From Cellulomonas sp. NS3 (GTDB taxonomy: Bacteria > Actinomycetota > Actinomycetes > Actinomycetales > Cellulomonadaceae): a stretch of 64,000 bases of DNA. The stretch spans positions 868,001-932,000 of the forward strand of contig NZ_CP103289.1 of NCBI RefSeq assembly GCF_024757985.1, read 5' to 3'. Position numbers and translations under genes: made by a program. The stretch's first letter is position 1, and each line of letters begins with the position of its first letter. Below are positions 53,851-63,983 of this stretch, one piece after another. The notes under the pieces were generated by a model. That model did not search any database. It was not told the DNA's origin and worked only from the letters and a program-made list of their open reading frames with translations.

Positions 53851-54150
53851 GTACTTCCTCGTTCCCAGCGCCATGTTCGTGGGCACGACGGCGCGTCAGC
53901 CTCGATGGCGGCTCTGCGTCGTTGCTGACGGGGACAGCCCGTCGTGCCGCGCACCTGGGGGTGCGTCGGGGGTCTGCCTATCACCCGCTCAGCGGCGTCC
54001 TCGATGGACGAAGCGTTTAGGCGCCCGGATCCCGGCGGTCCTGAGACGCACTCCCTGACAACGGTGGACACCGCCCTCGTGCGACACCTTCGTGGGCCCG
54101 GCGAGCGCGGGGCGCCGCACGCGCCGCCGCGCGCGGTCTCGGGTCCCGGC
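53851..54150 (-). promoter_or_regulatory. non-coding region upstream of the mannanase
   Basis: 300 nt with no gene supported. It contains a CGTCAGC/GCTGACG inverted repeat (7-bp arms, 23-nt spacer, near 53893-53929) and a locally AT-richer patch around 54015 (AAGCGTTTAG). I find no clear -35/-10 pair and no CebR/CelR-type TGGGAGCGCTCCCA box. Confidence 0.4.
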
Positions 54151-54606
54151 TCAGCCGGAGGGCGCGTCCTCGGCCCCTCCGGCGGCGAGCCTGGCGAGCA
54201 CGAGCCGGAGGCGGGCGGCGTCCGCCCTCGAGAGCACCGAGTGCAGGAGCTCGTCCTCGACGGACCTGACCGCCCGCTTGACCGTCCCGTGGAGGGACCG
54301 GCCGGCCGGGGTCAACCGGACGGCGAGCTGGCGCTGGTCGCTCGCACGCTCGCGGGTGAGGAGCCCGCGGGACGCCAGCTCGTCCAGGTGCCGGCCCAGG
54401 CGCGTGGGGTCGCGCCGCGTGCGCTGCGACAGCTCGACCTGCGACACGACGTCGTCCGAGGCCAGCGCGCTGAGGATCGTGTACTCCCACATCGACAGGC
54501 CGGCGTCGCGCAGGATCGGCTCCTCCAGCGCGGCCAGCCGCGGGAAGAGCTGGGCGAGCAGCGCGCCGAGGTCCGGCTCGTCCGCCGGTGCGGGTTCCTC
54601 GGGCAT
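54151..54606 (-). CDS. MarR-family transcriptional regulator
   Basis: A 151-aa winged-helix regulator: an acidic N-terminal tail, PRLAALEEPILRDAGLSMWEYTILSALASDDVVSQVELSQRTRRDPTRLGRHLDELASRGLLTRERASDQRQLAVRLTPAGRSLH (recognition helix and wing), then a dimerisation helix. GGAGGAGGAG precedes the ATG at 54606. It is divergent from the isomerase-like gene at 54754, with a palindromic operator between, so it probably represses both. Confidence 0.92.
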   Translation of the reverse strand: MPEEPAPADEPDLGALLAQLFPRLAALEEPILRDAGLSMWEYTILSALASDDVVSQVELSQRTRRDPTRLGRHLDELASRGLLTRERASDQRQLAVRLTPAGRSLHGTVKRAVRSVEDELLHSVLSRADAARLRLVLARLAAGGAEDAPSG

Positions 54607-54622
54607 GGACACTCCTCCTCCA

Positions 54623-54644
54623 ATCATCTACCGTGGTAGACGAT
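54623..54644. promoter_or_regulatory. MarR operator palindrome
   Basis: A 22-bp near-perfect palindrome, core TCTACC-GT-GGTAGA extended by ATC/GAT, lies 17 bp before the marR start, right behind its ribosome site. It holds TAGATG and TAGACG on the two strands, which could be the -10 elements of both divergent promoters. Confidence 0.7.
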
Positions 54645-54753
54645 CTGGTCTCGCGACGCGAACTCGGCCACGCCCGTGCACGGGCTCGGCCTCCCGCTCC
54701 ACCGGCCTCGGCCAGCATGTCGAGACCGCCGACATCTGAAGCGAGGACACGCG

Positions 54754-55365
54754 GTGGACACCCTGGCGTTGCACACCCTGACCGACGATCTCGCGTCCCT
54801 CCTCTCGGAGGTCACCGTGAGCGACCTCGACCGGCCGGTGCGGGAGCCGTTCGGCGACCTGGGCGACCTCTACCTGCACCTCCTCCGGCAGGCCGTCGAC
54901 CGAGCGGCTGCCGTCGTCGGCGCGCCGATCCCGCGGGGCACGTGGCACGACCCGCTCGACCGGCCGGCGCTCGGGGGCTCCGCGGACCTCTCGGGCGACT
55001 GCGGCCTGGACCGGGCGTACCGGAGGACGGCTGACCTCCTGGAGGACGCCTTCGCGTCGGCGGGCGACGGCGCCGCGTCCTCCCGGCCCGGCGGCTCCAC
55101 CGAGGCCGTCGACCTGGCCGCGCTCTACGACATCCACGCGTGCGAGACGCTCGTCCACACCTGGGACGTGGCGCAGGCGCTCGGCCTCGCGTACCGACCC
55201 GCCCCGGACGCTGCTCGACGAGCGCTGCGGACGATCGTCCTCGCGCCGTCGCACGCGCTCCCCACGCGGGCCGCGACCGCGGCCGCGGAGGAGGACGACG
55301 CCACGTTCGAGTGCGTGCTCCGGCTGTCGGGGCGCAGGCTCAGCGCGTCGTCGGCGGGCCGGTGA
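54754..55365 (+). CDS. mycothiol-dependent maleylpyruvate isomerase-like (TIGR03086/DinB fold) protein
   Basis: A 203-aa protein of the MDMPI/DinB-like four-helix family. It starts LALHTLTDDLASLLSEVTVSDLDRPVREPFGDLGDLYLHLL (first metal/thiol helix) and contains a helical core with ALYDIHACETLVHTWDVAQALGLAYRPAPDAA, the typical H-x3-V-H-x-WD pattern. Such proteins use mycothiol or bind metal in detoxification. The GTG at 54754 follows GAGGA. It is paired with a MarR regulator, a common arrangement for stress or xenobiotic response. Confidence 0.82.
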   Translation: MDTLALHTLTDDLASLLSEVTVSDLDRPVREPFGDLGDLYLHLLRQAVDRAAAVVGAPIPRGTWHDPLDRPALGGSADLSGDCGLDRAYRRTADLLEDAFASAGDGAASSRPGGSTEAVDLAALYDIHACETLVHTWDVAQALGLAYRPAPDAARRALRTIVLAPSHALPTRAATAAAEEDDATFECVLRLSGRRLSASSAGR

Positions 55366-55442
55366 CGACGGCCGCCCCGAGGTGACCTCGGCTCTCGTCC
55401 CACGTGGTCCGACCTGACGCCGACCGTCCCCCGGACGCCACG

Positions 55443-55474
55443 GAGCCCCGTCGTCCGCGTGGACGACGGGACTC
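55443..55474. terminator. bidirectional hairpin between 54754 gene and acs
   Basis: Stem CCCGTCGTCC-GCGT-GGACGACGGG (10 bp perfect), extended by GAG/CTC, between two convergent genes. Confidence 0.75.
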
Positions 55475-55545
55475 CCGTCGGTGCTCCGCCCGCGCGCCGC
55501 ACCCAGCCGGGGCGCGACGCCGCACCGGCCCGGTGCGCGTCCGGC

Positions 55546-57555
55546 TCAGTCCGCGCTCGACGCCGACGGCGTGTTCAGGCCCGCGGTGATGAGGTCCATG
55601 ACCGAGGAGTCCGCGAGCGTCGTCGCGTCCCCGACGGCGCGGTGCTCCGCGACGTCGCGCAGCAGGCGCCGCATGATCTTCCCCGAGCGGGTCTTGGGCA
55701 GCTCCTGGACGACGAGGATCGTGCGCGGCTTCGCGATCGGGCCGATCTCCTTCGCGACGTGCGCGCGCAGCTCGGCCTGGACGTCCATCCCCGACTCCTG
55801 CGCCGCCGCACCCTCCTCGCTGCGCAGGATGACGAACGCGACGACCGCCTGGCCCGTCGTCTCGTCGTTCGCGCCCACGACGGCCGCCTCCGCGACGATC
55901 GGGTGCGAGACGAGCGCCGACTCGATCTCCGTCGTCGAGAGTCGGTGGCCCGAGACGTTCATGACGTCGTCGACGCGTCCCAGCAGCCAGATGTCGCCGT
56001 CCTCGTCCTTCTTGGCCCCGTCGCCGGCGAAGTACCTCCCGGGGAACCGCGACCAGTACGTCTCGCGGAACCGCTCCTCGTCGCCCCAGATGCCGCGCAG
56101 CATCGACGGCCACGGCTCCGTCAGCACGAGGTAGCCGCCCGCGCCGTTCGGCACCGGCTGCGCGTCGTCGTCGAGCACGTCCGCCGCGATGCCGGGGAGC
56201 GGCACCTGCGCCGAGCCCGGCTTCGCCGTCGTGACGCCCGGGAGCGGGGAGATCATGATCGCGCCGGTCTCGGTCTGCCACCACGTGTCGACGATCGGGG
56301 CCTTGTCGCCACCGATGACCCGCCGGTACCAGGTCCACGCCGCCGGGTTGATCGACTCGCCCACCGAGCCGAGCAGGCGGAGCGACGACAGGTCGTGCGC
56401 CGCCGGGATCTCCTCGCCCCACTTCATGCACGTGCGGATCGCGGTCGGGGCGGTGTAGAGGATCGACACCTTGTACTTCTCGACGATGCTCCACCAGCGG
56501 CCCTTGTCCGGGGTGTCCGGGGTGCCCTCGTAGATGACCTGCGTCGCGCCGTTGACCAGGGGCCCGTACACGACGTACGAGTGCCCCGTGACCCAGCCGA
56601 TGTCGGCGGTGCACCAGTACACGTCGGTCTCGGGCTTGAGGTCGAAGACCGCGCGGTGCGTGAACGCCGTCTGGGTCAGGTACCCGCCGGTCGTGTGGAA
56701 GATGCCCTTGGGCTTCCCGGTGGTGCCCGACGTGTAGAGGATGAACAGCGGGTGCTCGGACTCGACCTCGACCGGCTCGTGCGTGTCGCTCGCGGAGTCG
56801 ACCACGTCGTGCCACCAGACGTCACGGCCCTCGGTCCAGGCGACGTCCTGGCCGGTGCGGCGCACCACGAGCACGTGCTCGATCGACGGGGTTCCCTTGT
56901 CCAGGGCCTCGTCGACCGCGGGCTTGAGCGCGCTCGCCGAGCCGCGCCGGTAGCCGCCGTCGGCGGTGATGACGAGCTTCGCCTCGGCGTCGAGGATGCG
57001 CGAGTGCAGGGCCTCCGCGGAGAACCCGCCGAAGACGACGGAGTGCGGCGCGCCGATCCGGGCGCACGCGAGCATCGCGACGACGGCCTCGGGGATCAGC
57101 GGCATGTAGATCGCGACCCGGTCGCCCGTGCCGACGCCCAGCGCGGTGAGCGCGTTCGCGGCCCTCGAGACCTCGCGCTGCAGGTCGGCGTACGTGATCG
57201 CGCGCGCGTCGCCGGGCTCGCCCTCGAAGTGGAGCGCGACGCGGTCGCCGTTCCCGGCCTCGACGTGCCGGTCGACCGCGTTGTACGCCGCGTTGAGCCT
57301 CCCGTCGCCGAACCAGCGCGCGACGGGGGCGCCGGACCAGTCGAGCACCTCGGAGAAGGGTGTCGACCAGCTGACGAGCTCGCGGGCCTGGTCGGCCCAG
57401 AACCCCAGGCGGTCGGCCGCCGCCCACGAGTACACCTCGGGGTGGACGTTGGCCTGCGCCGCGAACTCGGGGTCCGGCGGGAACCGGCGGTCCTCCGTGA
57501 GGAGGTTCTCGATGTCCGAGGACTCGGGGTGCGTGGGTTCGGCGGCCTGAGCCAC
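55546..57555 (-). CDS. acs: acetyl-CoA synthetase (AMP-forming)
   Basis: A 669-aa ANL-superfamily enzyme that activates acetate to acetyl-CoA. ATP motif [24 protein letters not shown], the acetate-pocket Trp region [42 protein letters not shown] (hinge) and the acetylation-controlled lysine in [15 protein letters not shown]. Length is normal for Acs. The GTG at 57555 has GGAGG 7 nt upstream. DosR-like sites sit in its promoter region, suggesting control by oxygen or redox state. Confidence 0.97.
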   Translation of the reverse strand: MAQAAEPTHPESSDIENLLTEDRRFPPDPEFAAQANVHPEVYSWAAADRLGFWADQARELVSWSTPFSEVLDWSGAPVARWFGDGRLNAAYNAVDRHVEAGNGDRVALHFEGEPGDARAITYADLQREVSRAANALTALGVGTGDRVAIYMPLIPEAVVAMLACARIGAPHSVVFGGFSAEALHSRILDAEAKLVITADGGYRRGSASALKPAVDEALDKGTPSIEHVLVVRRTGQDVAWTEGRDVWWHDVVDSASDTHEPVEVESEHPLFILYTSGTTGKPKGIFHTTGGYLTQTAFTHRAVFDLKPETDVYWCTADIGWVTGHSYVVYGPLVNGATQVIYEGTPDTPDKGRWWSIVEKYKVSILYTAPTAIRTCMKWGEEIPAAHDLSSLRLLGSVGESINPAAWTWYRRVIGGDKAPIVDTWWQTETGAIMISPLPGVTTAKPGSAQVPLPGIAADVLDDDAQPVPNGAGGYLVLTEPWPSMLRGIWGDEERFRETYWSRFPGRYFAGDGAKKDEDGDIWLLGRVDDVMNVSGHRLSTTEIESALVSHPIVAEAAVVGANDETTGQAVVAFVILRSEEGAAAQESGMDVQAELRAHVAKEIGPIAKPRTILVVQELPKTRSGKIMRRLLRDVAEHRAVGDATTLADSSVMDLITAGLNTPSASSAD

Positions 57556-57589
57556 GATGTACCTCCTGCGCAGCGACGATGGTGCGAAA

Positions 57590-57604
57590 GGGACGAGACG
57601 TCCC
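57590..57604. promoter_or_regulatory. GGGACG-AGA-CGTCCC palindrome in the acs leader
   Basis: A perfect 6-bp palindrome with a 3-nt centre, 35 bp upstream of the acs start and probably just downstream of the transcription start. It has the same GGGAC...GTCCC ends as the DosR-like site 20 bp away. Confidence 0.4.
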
Positions 57605-57622
57605 CGTCCGTCGCACTCTAGT

Positions 57623-57637
57623 AGGACGAAAGTCCCT
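57623..57637 (-). promoter_or_regulatory. DosR/DevR-like box at the acs promoter
   Basis: On the minus strand AGGGACTTTCGTCCT matches the core GGGACTWWAGTCCC of the mycobacterial DosR box at 12 of 13 positions. Minus-strand TACTAG/TAGAGT (57615-57623), a -10 candidate, follows directly, so the box covers the -35 region as expected for an activator. Confidence 0.5.
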
Positions 57638-57715
57638 CGCGTGGCCCTGTCGCGCTCCCGCTCGCCGGTGCCCCGCCCCGCGCCTGCGGTTCGCGGGGCG
57701 GCCGGTCCCGGGGCC

Positions 57716-58351
57716 TCAGGACGCCTCGGCCGCCGCCCGGTCGGCCTCGGCCGCGTGCGCCCCGTGGCGCGCGCGCCAGTCGCCGATCGCCTTGCCGCGC
57801 CGCCGCGACTGCCACGCCGTGAGCCCAGCGACGAGCACGAGCACCCCGGTCAGCAGGACGGTGCCGGACGTGGCGGCCACGGTGGCGTTCCCGCCGGTCG
57901 TGCGCCAGCTCGTGCCGTCGAGCAGCGCCAGGACCGTGTCGCGCGCGAGCGACGGCGCGTACAGGAACACCCCGCCGGCGACGGCCGTCACGAGCCCGCC
58001 CACGATCGGCACGGTCGGCGACCACACCCCGAGGTAGACGGTCGCGGCGAGCAGCAGCACGCCGACGGAGACCAGCACGATGCCGACGACGTCGGTCGAC
58101 GCGTCCCAGCCGTCCGTCTGCGCGACGAGGATGCGGGACTCGCCGACGAGCGCGACCGCGAGCCCGGCCGGCACGAGCACGAGCCCGACGACCGTGCCGA
58201 GGAGGTGGCCCGCGGGCCCGGTGCGGCGCGGTGCGTGCGGGCCGGGGAAGAGGTCCTCGCGGTCGTCGGTGGCGCGGACCGCCGGCTCCGGGCCGGTCGT
58301 CCCGGGGGTCCCGGGGGGCGTGCTCCCGGGGCGGGGGTCGGAGGTGCTCAT
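57716..58351 (-). CDS. four-helix membrane protein of unknown function
   Basis: A 211-aa protein with a Pro/Gly/Thr-rich cytoplasmic N-terminus (about 50 residues) and four predicted helices ([81 protein letters not shown]), then a basic tail. AAGGAG precedes the ATG at 58351. It lies between acs and the formate/nitrite transporter on the same strand, but the 160-bp gap before acs has its own promoter signals. No family known to me by name. Confidence 0.82.
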   Translation of the reverse strand: MSTSDPRPGSTPPGTPGTTGPEPAVRATDDREDLFPGPHAPRRTGPAGHLLGTVVGLVLVPAGLAVALVGESRILVAQTDGWDASTDVVGIVLVSVGVLLLAATVYLGVWSPTVPIVGGLVTAVAGGVFLYAPSLARDTVLALLDGTSWRTTGGNATVAATSGTVLLTGVLVLVAGLTAWQSRRRGKAIGDWRARHGAHAAEADRAAAEAS

Positions 58352-58400
58352 CGCCGCTCCTTCGTGCGTCAGCGGCGCCGTCGAGCGGCACCGTCCGAAC

Positions 58401-59375
58401 TCACGGTAGGGCGGGCTCCCGCACCTCGCGCGTCGCCGCACCGGGCGCCGTGCGCGTGTCGCCGCGCCGGACGTCGGGGTGGGGGACCGTGTCGACGACG
58501 GCGACCGGGCCGGCGCCGTCGACGGCCGCCTCGACGCGGACCGGCGCGGTCGGGGGGACGGGTGCGGGCGCGGCCGCCGGGAGCGACGCGGCGAGCAGGC
58601 CCGGGGCGGGGCGCGCGCAGTACGCGTAGGAGGCGCCGACCAGCAGGCCGCCGCCCACGAGGTTGCCGAGGCCGACGAGGGCGACGTTGCGCCCGAGCTC
58701 GAGCCACGTGGCGCCGGGGAGGCCGCCCAGCAGACCGAACGAGAACGTCGTCATGTTCGCGACCACGTGCTCGAACCCCGACGTGATGAACACGGCCACG
58801 CACGCGAAGATCATCACGAGCCGTGCGCCCTCGCTGCGGAGCCGGGCCGCGCACCACACCGCGAGGCAGACCATGAGGTTGCACAGCACGCCGCGGAAGA
58901 ACAGCTGCGTGCCGGTGAGCGCGGCCTTGTGCTCGACGATCCGGGCGATCGTCTGCCCGGCCGCCGTCGACGGCCCCAGCGCACCCGACAGGTGCACGGC
59001 GGTCGCGAACACCATCGCGCCCAGCAGGTTGCCGGTGAGGCACACGAGCAGCGTCGCCCCCGCCCGGCGCCACGAGACGGTGCCGCGCATCGCGCCCTGG
59101 GTCAGGACCATCATCGCGGAGGTCGCGAGCTCACCGCCCGCGACCACGACCACCGCCAGCGCGACCCCGAAGACGAGACCCTGCACGAGCGGCGCCCACG
59201 GGGACCCGGCGACGGCGAGCGGTCCGCCCGCGGTCGTGAGGATCACCACCCCGATGCCGATGTACGCGCCGGCGAGCATGGTCTGGACGAGGTAGGCCAG
59301 CGGGCGCCGTGCGAGCGCGATCTTGGTGACCGCGGCGTGCGCGTGGTGGTCCGCCGCCTCGGCGATCGTGAGCAT
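58401..59375 (-). CDS. formate/nitrite transporter family (FNT) channel
   Basis: A 324-aa membrane protein with six helices. FNT hallmarks are AYLVQTMLAGAYIGIGVVIL, GGELATSAMMVLTQGAMRG, LTGNLLGAMVF, RGVLCNLMVCLAVWCAARL (second N-P-like loop) and FEHVVANMTTFSFGLL with the conserved central His. A C-terminal cytoplasmic extension of about 60 Pro/Val-rich residues is unusual for the family. It moves formate, nitrite or other small acids. A DosR-like box lies 36 bp upstream. Confidence 0.9.
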   Translation of the reverse strand: MLTIAEAADHHAHAAVTKIALARRPLAYLVQTMLAGAYIGIGVVILTTAGGPLAVAGSPWAPLVQGLVFGVALAVVVVAGGELATSAMMVLTQGAMRGTVSWRRAGATLLVCLTGNLLGAMVFATAVHLSGALGPSTAAGQTIARIVEHKAALTGTQLFFRGVLCNLMVCLAVWCAARLRSEGARLVMIFACVAVFITSGFEHVVANMTTFSFGLLGGLPGATWLELGRNVALVGLGNLVGGGLLVGASYAYCARPAPGLLAASLPAAAPAPVPPTAPVRVEAAVDGAGPVAVVDTVPHPDVRRGDTRTAPGAATREVREPALP

Positions 59376-59410
59376 GCGTCCAGCGTGCCGCCCCGCGCGG
59401 TGCCGACCCT

Positions 59411-59424
59411 GGGACGAAAGCCCG
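59411..59424 (-). promoter_or_regulatory. DosR-like box upstream of the FNT gene
   Basis: Minus strand CGGGCTTTCGTCCC matches the acs box (GGGACTTTCGTCCT) at 11 of 14 positions, including the shared run CTTTCGTCC. It is 36-49 bp before the ATG, a place expected for an activator site. Confidence 0.4.
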
Positions 59425-59582
59425 GGCCCGGGCGGCCGGCGGGTGCGGCTCGCGGGCCGTGCCGGTCGCGTGGCGTCACCGTGCGAGACGTTCGCGACGT
59501 GCGACCGCACGCGCCGGGGCTCGGGCGTGCGGCGGCACGCGACGTCGGGAATCGAGCCCGACCCCGGGGCGTTGGTCCCGCC

Positions 59583-60650
59583 GTGACCCTCCTCTTCGAG
59601 CCGCTGACCCTGCGCGGCACCACGTTCCCCAACCGCGCGTGGCTCGCGCCGATGTGCCAGTACTCCGCGACCGACGGCCTGCCGGACGACTGGCACCTGG
59701 TGCACCTCGGCGCGCGGGCAGCCGGCGGCTTCGGCCTCGTGATCGCCGAGGCGACCGCGGTCGTCCCCGAGGGGCGGATCAGCCCGCAGGACACCGGGCT
59801 GTGGAACGACGCGCAGGTCGCCGCGTGGTCGCGGATCACGGACTTCGTGCGGGCCCGCGGCTCGTACTCGGGGGTCCAGCTCGCGCACGCCGGGCGCAAG
59901 GCGTCGACGTACTCGCCGTTCGCCGCGGACCGGGGCACCGTGCCGGCGTCCGAGGGAGGCTGGGCGAGCGTCGGGCCGTCCGCCCTCGCGTACCCCGGGC
60001 TCGAGGTGCCCGCCGAGCTCACCGACGCCCAGGTCGAGGCGGTGCCCGGGCAGTTCGCCGCGGCGGCCCGCCGGGCGCTCGCCGCCGGCTTCGACGTCGT
60101 CGAGCTGCACGCCGCGCACGGCTACCTGCTGCACGAGTTCCTCTCGCCGCTGTCGAACACCCGCACCGACGAGTACGGCGGCACGCTCGAGAACCGCGCC
60201 CGCCTCCTGGTCGAGACGACCGACGCGGTCCGCGCCGTCTGGCCCGACGAGAAGCCGCTGCTCGTGCGCTTCTCCGCGACCGACTGGGCCGAGGGCGGGC
60301 TCACGGTCGAGGAGGTCGGGCTCGTCGCCAAGGAGCTCGCGGGGCACGGTGTCGACCTCGTCGACGTCTCGACCGGCGGCAACGTCCCGGCGTCGATCCC
60401 CGTGGGACCCGGCTACCAGGTCCCCGCGGCGCGGGCCGTGCGCGAGACGTCCGGTCTCCCCGTGGCCGCCGTCGGGCTCATCACGACCGCCCACCAGGCC
60501 GAGCAGGTCCTCGTCGACGGCGCGGCCGACGCCGTGCTGCTCGGGCGGGTGGCGCTGCGCGACGCGTCGTGGCCGCTGCGCGCCGCGCACGAGCTCGGGG
60601 TCGACGCCACGGGGCTCACCCCGCCGCAGTACGGGCGTGCCTGGGGCTGA
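59583..60650 (+). CDS. NADH:flavin oxidoreductase / old yellow enzyme (YqjM type)
   Basis: A 355-aa FMN-dependent ene-reductase. LFEPLTLRGTTFPNRAWLAPMCQYSATDGLPDDWHLVHLGARAAGGFGLVIAEATAV is the typical start; the substrate histidine pair is in ELHAAHGYLLHEFLSPLSN (HxxH); RTDEYGGTLENRARLL and VDVSTGGNVP follow. It is of the thermophilic-like/YqjM subgroup by the MCQYS motif with its Cys. The GTG at 59583 has no good ribosome site. It is divergent from the FNT gene, 208 bp away. Confidence 0.94.
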   Translation: MTLLFEPLTLRGTTFPNRAWLAPMCQYSATDGLPDDWHLVHLGARAAGGFGLVIAEATAVVPEGRISPQDTGLWNDAQVAAWSRITDFVRARGSYSGVQLAHAGRKASTYSPFAADRGTVPASEGGWASVGPSALAYPGLEVPAELTDAQVEAVPGQFAAAARRALAAGFDVVELHAAHGYLLHEFLSPLSNTRTDEYGGTLENRARLLVETTDAVRAVWPDEKPLLVRFSATDWAEGGLTVEEVGLVAKELAGHGVDLVDVSTGGNVPASIPVGPGYQVPAARAVRETSGLPVAAVGLITTAHQAEQVLVDGAADAVLLGRVALRDASWPLRAAHELGVDATGLTPPQYGRAWG

Positions 60651-60730
60651 GACCCGCAGCCCCAGGTCCGGGGCGCATGCGCGGGCGCGTGGCACGATCG
60701 GACGTCGACCGTCACGAGGGAGCCGCCGGG

Positions 60731-61366
60731 ATGCTGACCGCGCACGACGTCCGGGGAGCGCGGTTCGCGCGCACGAGGTTCCGTGAGGGCTACGACATCG
60801 GCGAGGTGGACGCGCTGCTCGGACGGGCGGCCGCGACGCTGGAGGTGCTCGCGGGGCAGCGGCCCGGGCCCGCGGTCCTGACCGCGCGCGACGTCGCGGA
60901 CAGCCGCTTCATGGCGACGAAGTTCCGCGACGGCTACGACCAGGTCGAGGTCGACGACTTCCTCGACGCCCTGGCCACGGCGCTCGCCTCCGCGGCGGCC
61001 TCGGCGTCCCGCTCCGCCGACCCGACGGACCCGCCGGGCGCGCAGCCCCTCGCCGGTGCGCTCCGGACGGTGCTCGAGGCCCACGCCGCCGAGCGCGCGG
61101 CGCGGTCGTGGGACTCCCCAGCGTTGCGTGCGGCCGTCCCCGAGGTCACGCGGCGCGGGCCCGGCTACGTCCGGGAGGACGTCGACGCGTTCCTCGAGCG
61201 CGCGGCCCGGTCGCTCGACGACCTCCGCCGCGGCGCGACGCCGGAGCTCGGCCCGCAGGACGTGCGCGCCGCGCGGTTCCGCGAGGCGGGGTGGCGGGCC
61301 GAGCGCTACGACCAGGACGCGATCGACGCCCTGCTGGACCGCGTCGAGGCGTCGCTCGGGAACTGA
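60731..61366 (+). CDS. protein with four DivIVA-like motifs
   Basis: A 211-aa protein made of repeated units of the form LTAxDVxxxRFxxxxFRxGYDxxEVDxLL, which is the membrane-binding N-terminal motif of DivIVA/Wag31. Copies start near residues 1, 50, 130 and 175 (the third degenerate: VTRRGPGYVREDVDAFLERA). There is no long coiled coil and no transmembrane segment. It may bind curved membrane or act in cell-pole or division-related assembly. GGGAG is 9 nt before the ATG. Confidence 0.85.
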   Translation: MLTAHDVRGARFARTRFREGYDIGEVDALLGRAAATLEVLAGQRPGPAVLTARDVADSRFMATKFRDGYDQVEVDDFLDALATALASAAASASRSADPTDPPGAQPLAGALRTVLEAHAAERAARSWDSPALRAAVPEVTRRGPGYVREDVDAFLERAARSLDDLRRGATPELGPQDVRAARFREAGWRAERYDQDAIDALLDRVEASLGN

Positions 61367-61429
61367 CCGCGGCGACCGGCACGCCGGCTCCGGCCCTCGG
61401 CCCGAGCCGCAGTCCGAAGCCGCCGGTCG

Positions 61430-62839
<1,410 letters not shown>

Positions 62840-62999
62840 GCGGCCATTGTGTCCGGTCGCGGGCGTCGTCGTCGGTCGACGGGCCCGGCGCGCCCCGGCG
62901 CTGCTCGGTCGGGCGGGTCGTCGGAGCGCGCCTGGTGCCGCGGTCACCGGGCCAGTGGCCAGCCGCGGGCGCGCCGGCGTCGCGCCGTAGGGTGACGCC

Positions 63000-63983
63000 G
63001 TGCACGAGCCGGCCGCCCCCAGGACCTCCGCCGACGACCCCCTCGCCGGCCTCGCGGCCCTGCCCGGGGTCGCGGAGGCGGTCGACGCCGCGCGCCGGGC
63101 CTGCGAGGAGCTGCGGTGGCACGAGGCGTACCGCCGGCGCTGGCGCGAGGTGCGGGCCGAGGCGGGCCTGCGCTCCGCCCGCGGCAGCGCGGCGCTCGAC
63201 GGCGCCCGGGTGCCGCTCGACGTGGTGCGGGCGCTCGCGGTCGGCGCGGGGGCAGGCTCCGACCCCGGTCCCGGCGACCCGGCACGCCCCGAGCTCGCTC
63301 CAGCCGGCGCGGGGCACCCTGAGCGCGCCCGGCCCGGCCACAGCGGAGGCGCAGCCGTGGACCGGTCCGCACCCGACGTCGCCGTCGCGACCGGGGCGCT
63401 CCGGGCCGCGGCCGAGGTCGAGCGGCTCATGCCCGGGCTCGGTGCGCGCGGCGCCGCGGCGCTGCCGCCGTTCGGGCAGCTCGCGGCGCGGCTGCACGCG
63501 GCCGCCGGACGCGGCTGGGTCGCGGACGACGACCTCGGCCGGCTGCGCACCGACCAGCCGCCGCTCGACCTGCGGGGGCTCGGCGCGGCGCCGTCGGGCC
63601 CGGAGGTCGCCGCCCGGCTCGACCTCCTCGGCCGGGTGCTCCGCGAGACCCGCGTGCCCGCGGTCGTGGTCGCGGCTGTCGTGCACGGGGAGGTGCTCGC
63701 GCTGCGGCCGTTCGTCGCGGGCAACGGGCTCGTCGCGCGTGCGCTGTCGCGGCTCGTCCTCACGTCCCGCGGCCTCGACCCGACGGGTTCGCTCGTCCCC
63801 GAGCACACGTGGGCCGGCGCCCCCAACCCGTACCTGTCGGCGGCGGCGGGCTTCGCGACGGGGACGCCCGACGGGCTCGCGGGCTGGGTCGCGTTCTGCG
63901 CCCGCGGCGCGGTGGGCGGCGCGCGCGAGGCCCGGGCGGTCGCGGACGCGGTGCTCGCGGGACGGTTCCCGACGGACGGCTGA
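63000..63983 (+). CDS. Fic-like protein with degenerate motif
   Basis: A 327-aa helical protein. The segment VVHGEVLALRPFVAGNGLVARALSRLVLTSRGLDPTG resembles the Fic motif HPFxxGNGRxxR, but the catalytic His position is Leu or Arg, and the GNG and the last Arg are retained. AMPylation activity is therefore doubtful. From memory, actinobacterial proteins of this kind are often labelled Fic family or oxidoreductase. A Gly/Pro/Ala insert lies at residues 80-120. The GTG at 63000 has TAGGGT 6 nt upstream and no Shine-Dalgarno. It is divergent from malic enzyme. Confidence 0.75.
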   Translation: MHEPAAPRTSADDPLAGLAALPGVAEAVDAARRACEELRWHEAYRRRWREVRAEAGLRSARGSAALDGARVPLDVVRALAVGAGAGSDPGPGDPARPELAPAGAGHPERARPGHSGGAAVDRSAPDVAVATGALRAAAEVERLMPGLGARGAAALPPFGQLAARLHAAAGRGWVADDDLGRLRTDQPPLDLRGLGAAPSGPEVAARLDLLGRVLRETRVPAVVVAAVVHGEVLALRPFVAGNGLVARALSRLVLTSRGLDPTGSLVPEHTWAGAPNPYLSAAAGFATGTPDGLAGWVAFCARGAVGGAREARAVADAVLAGRFPTDG

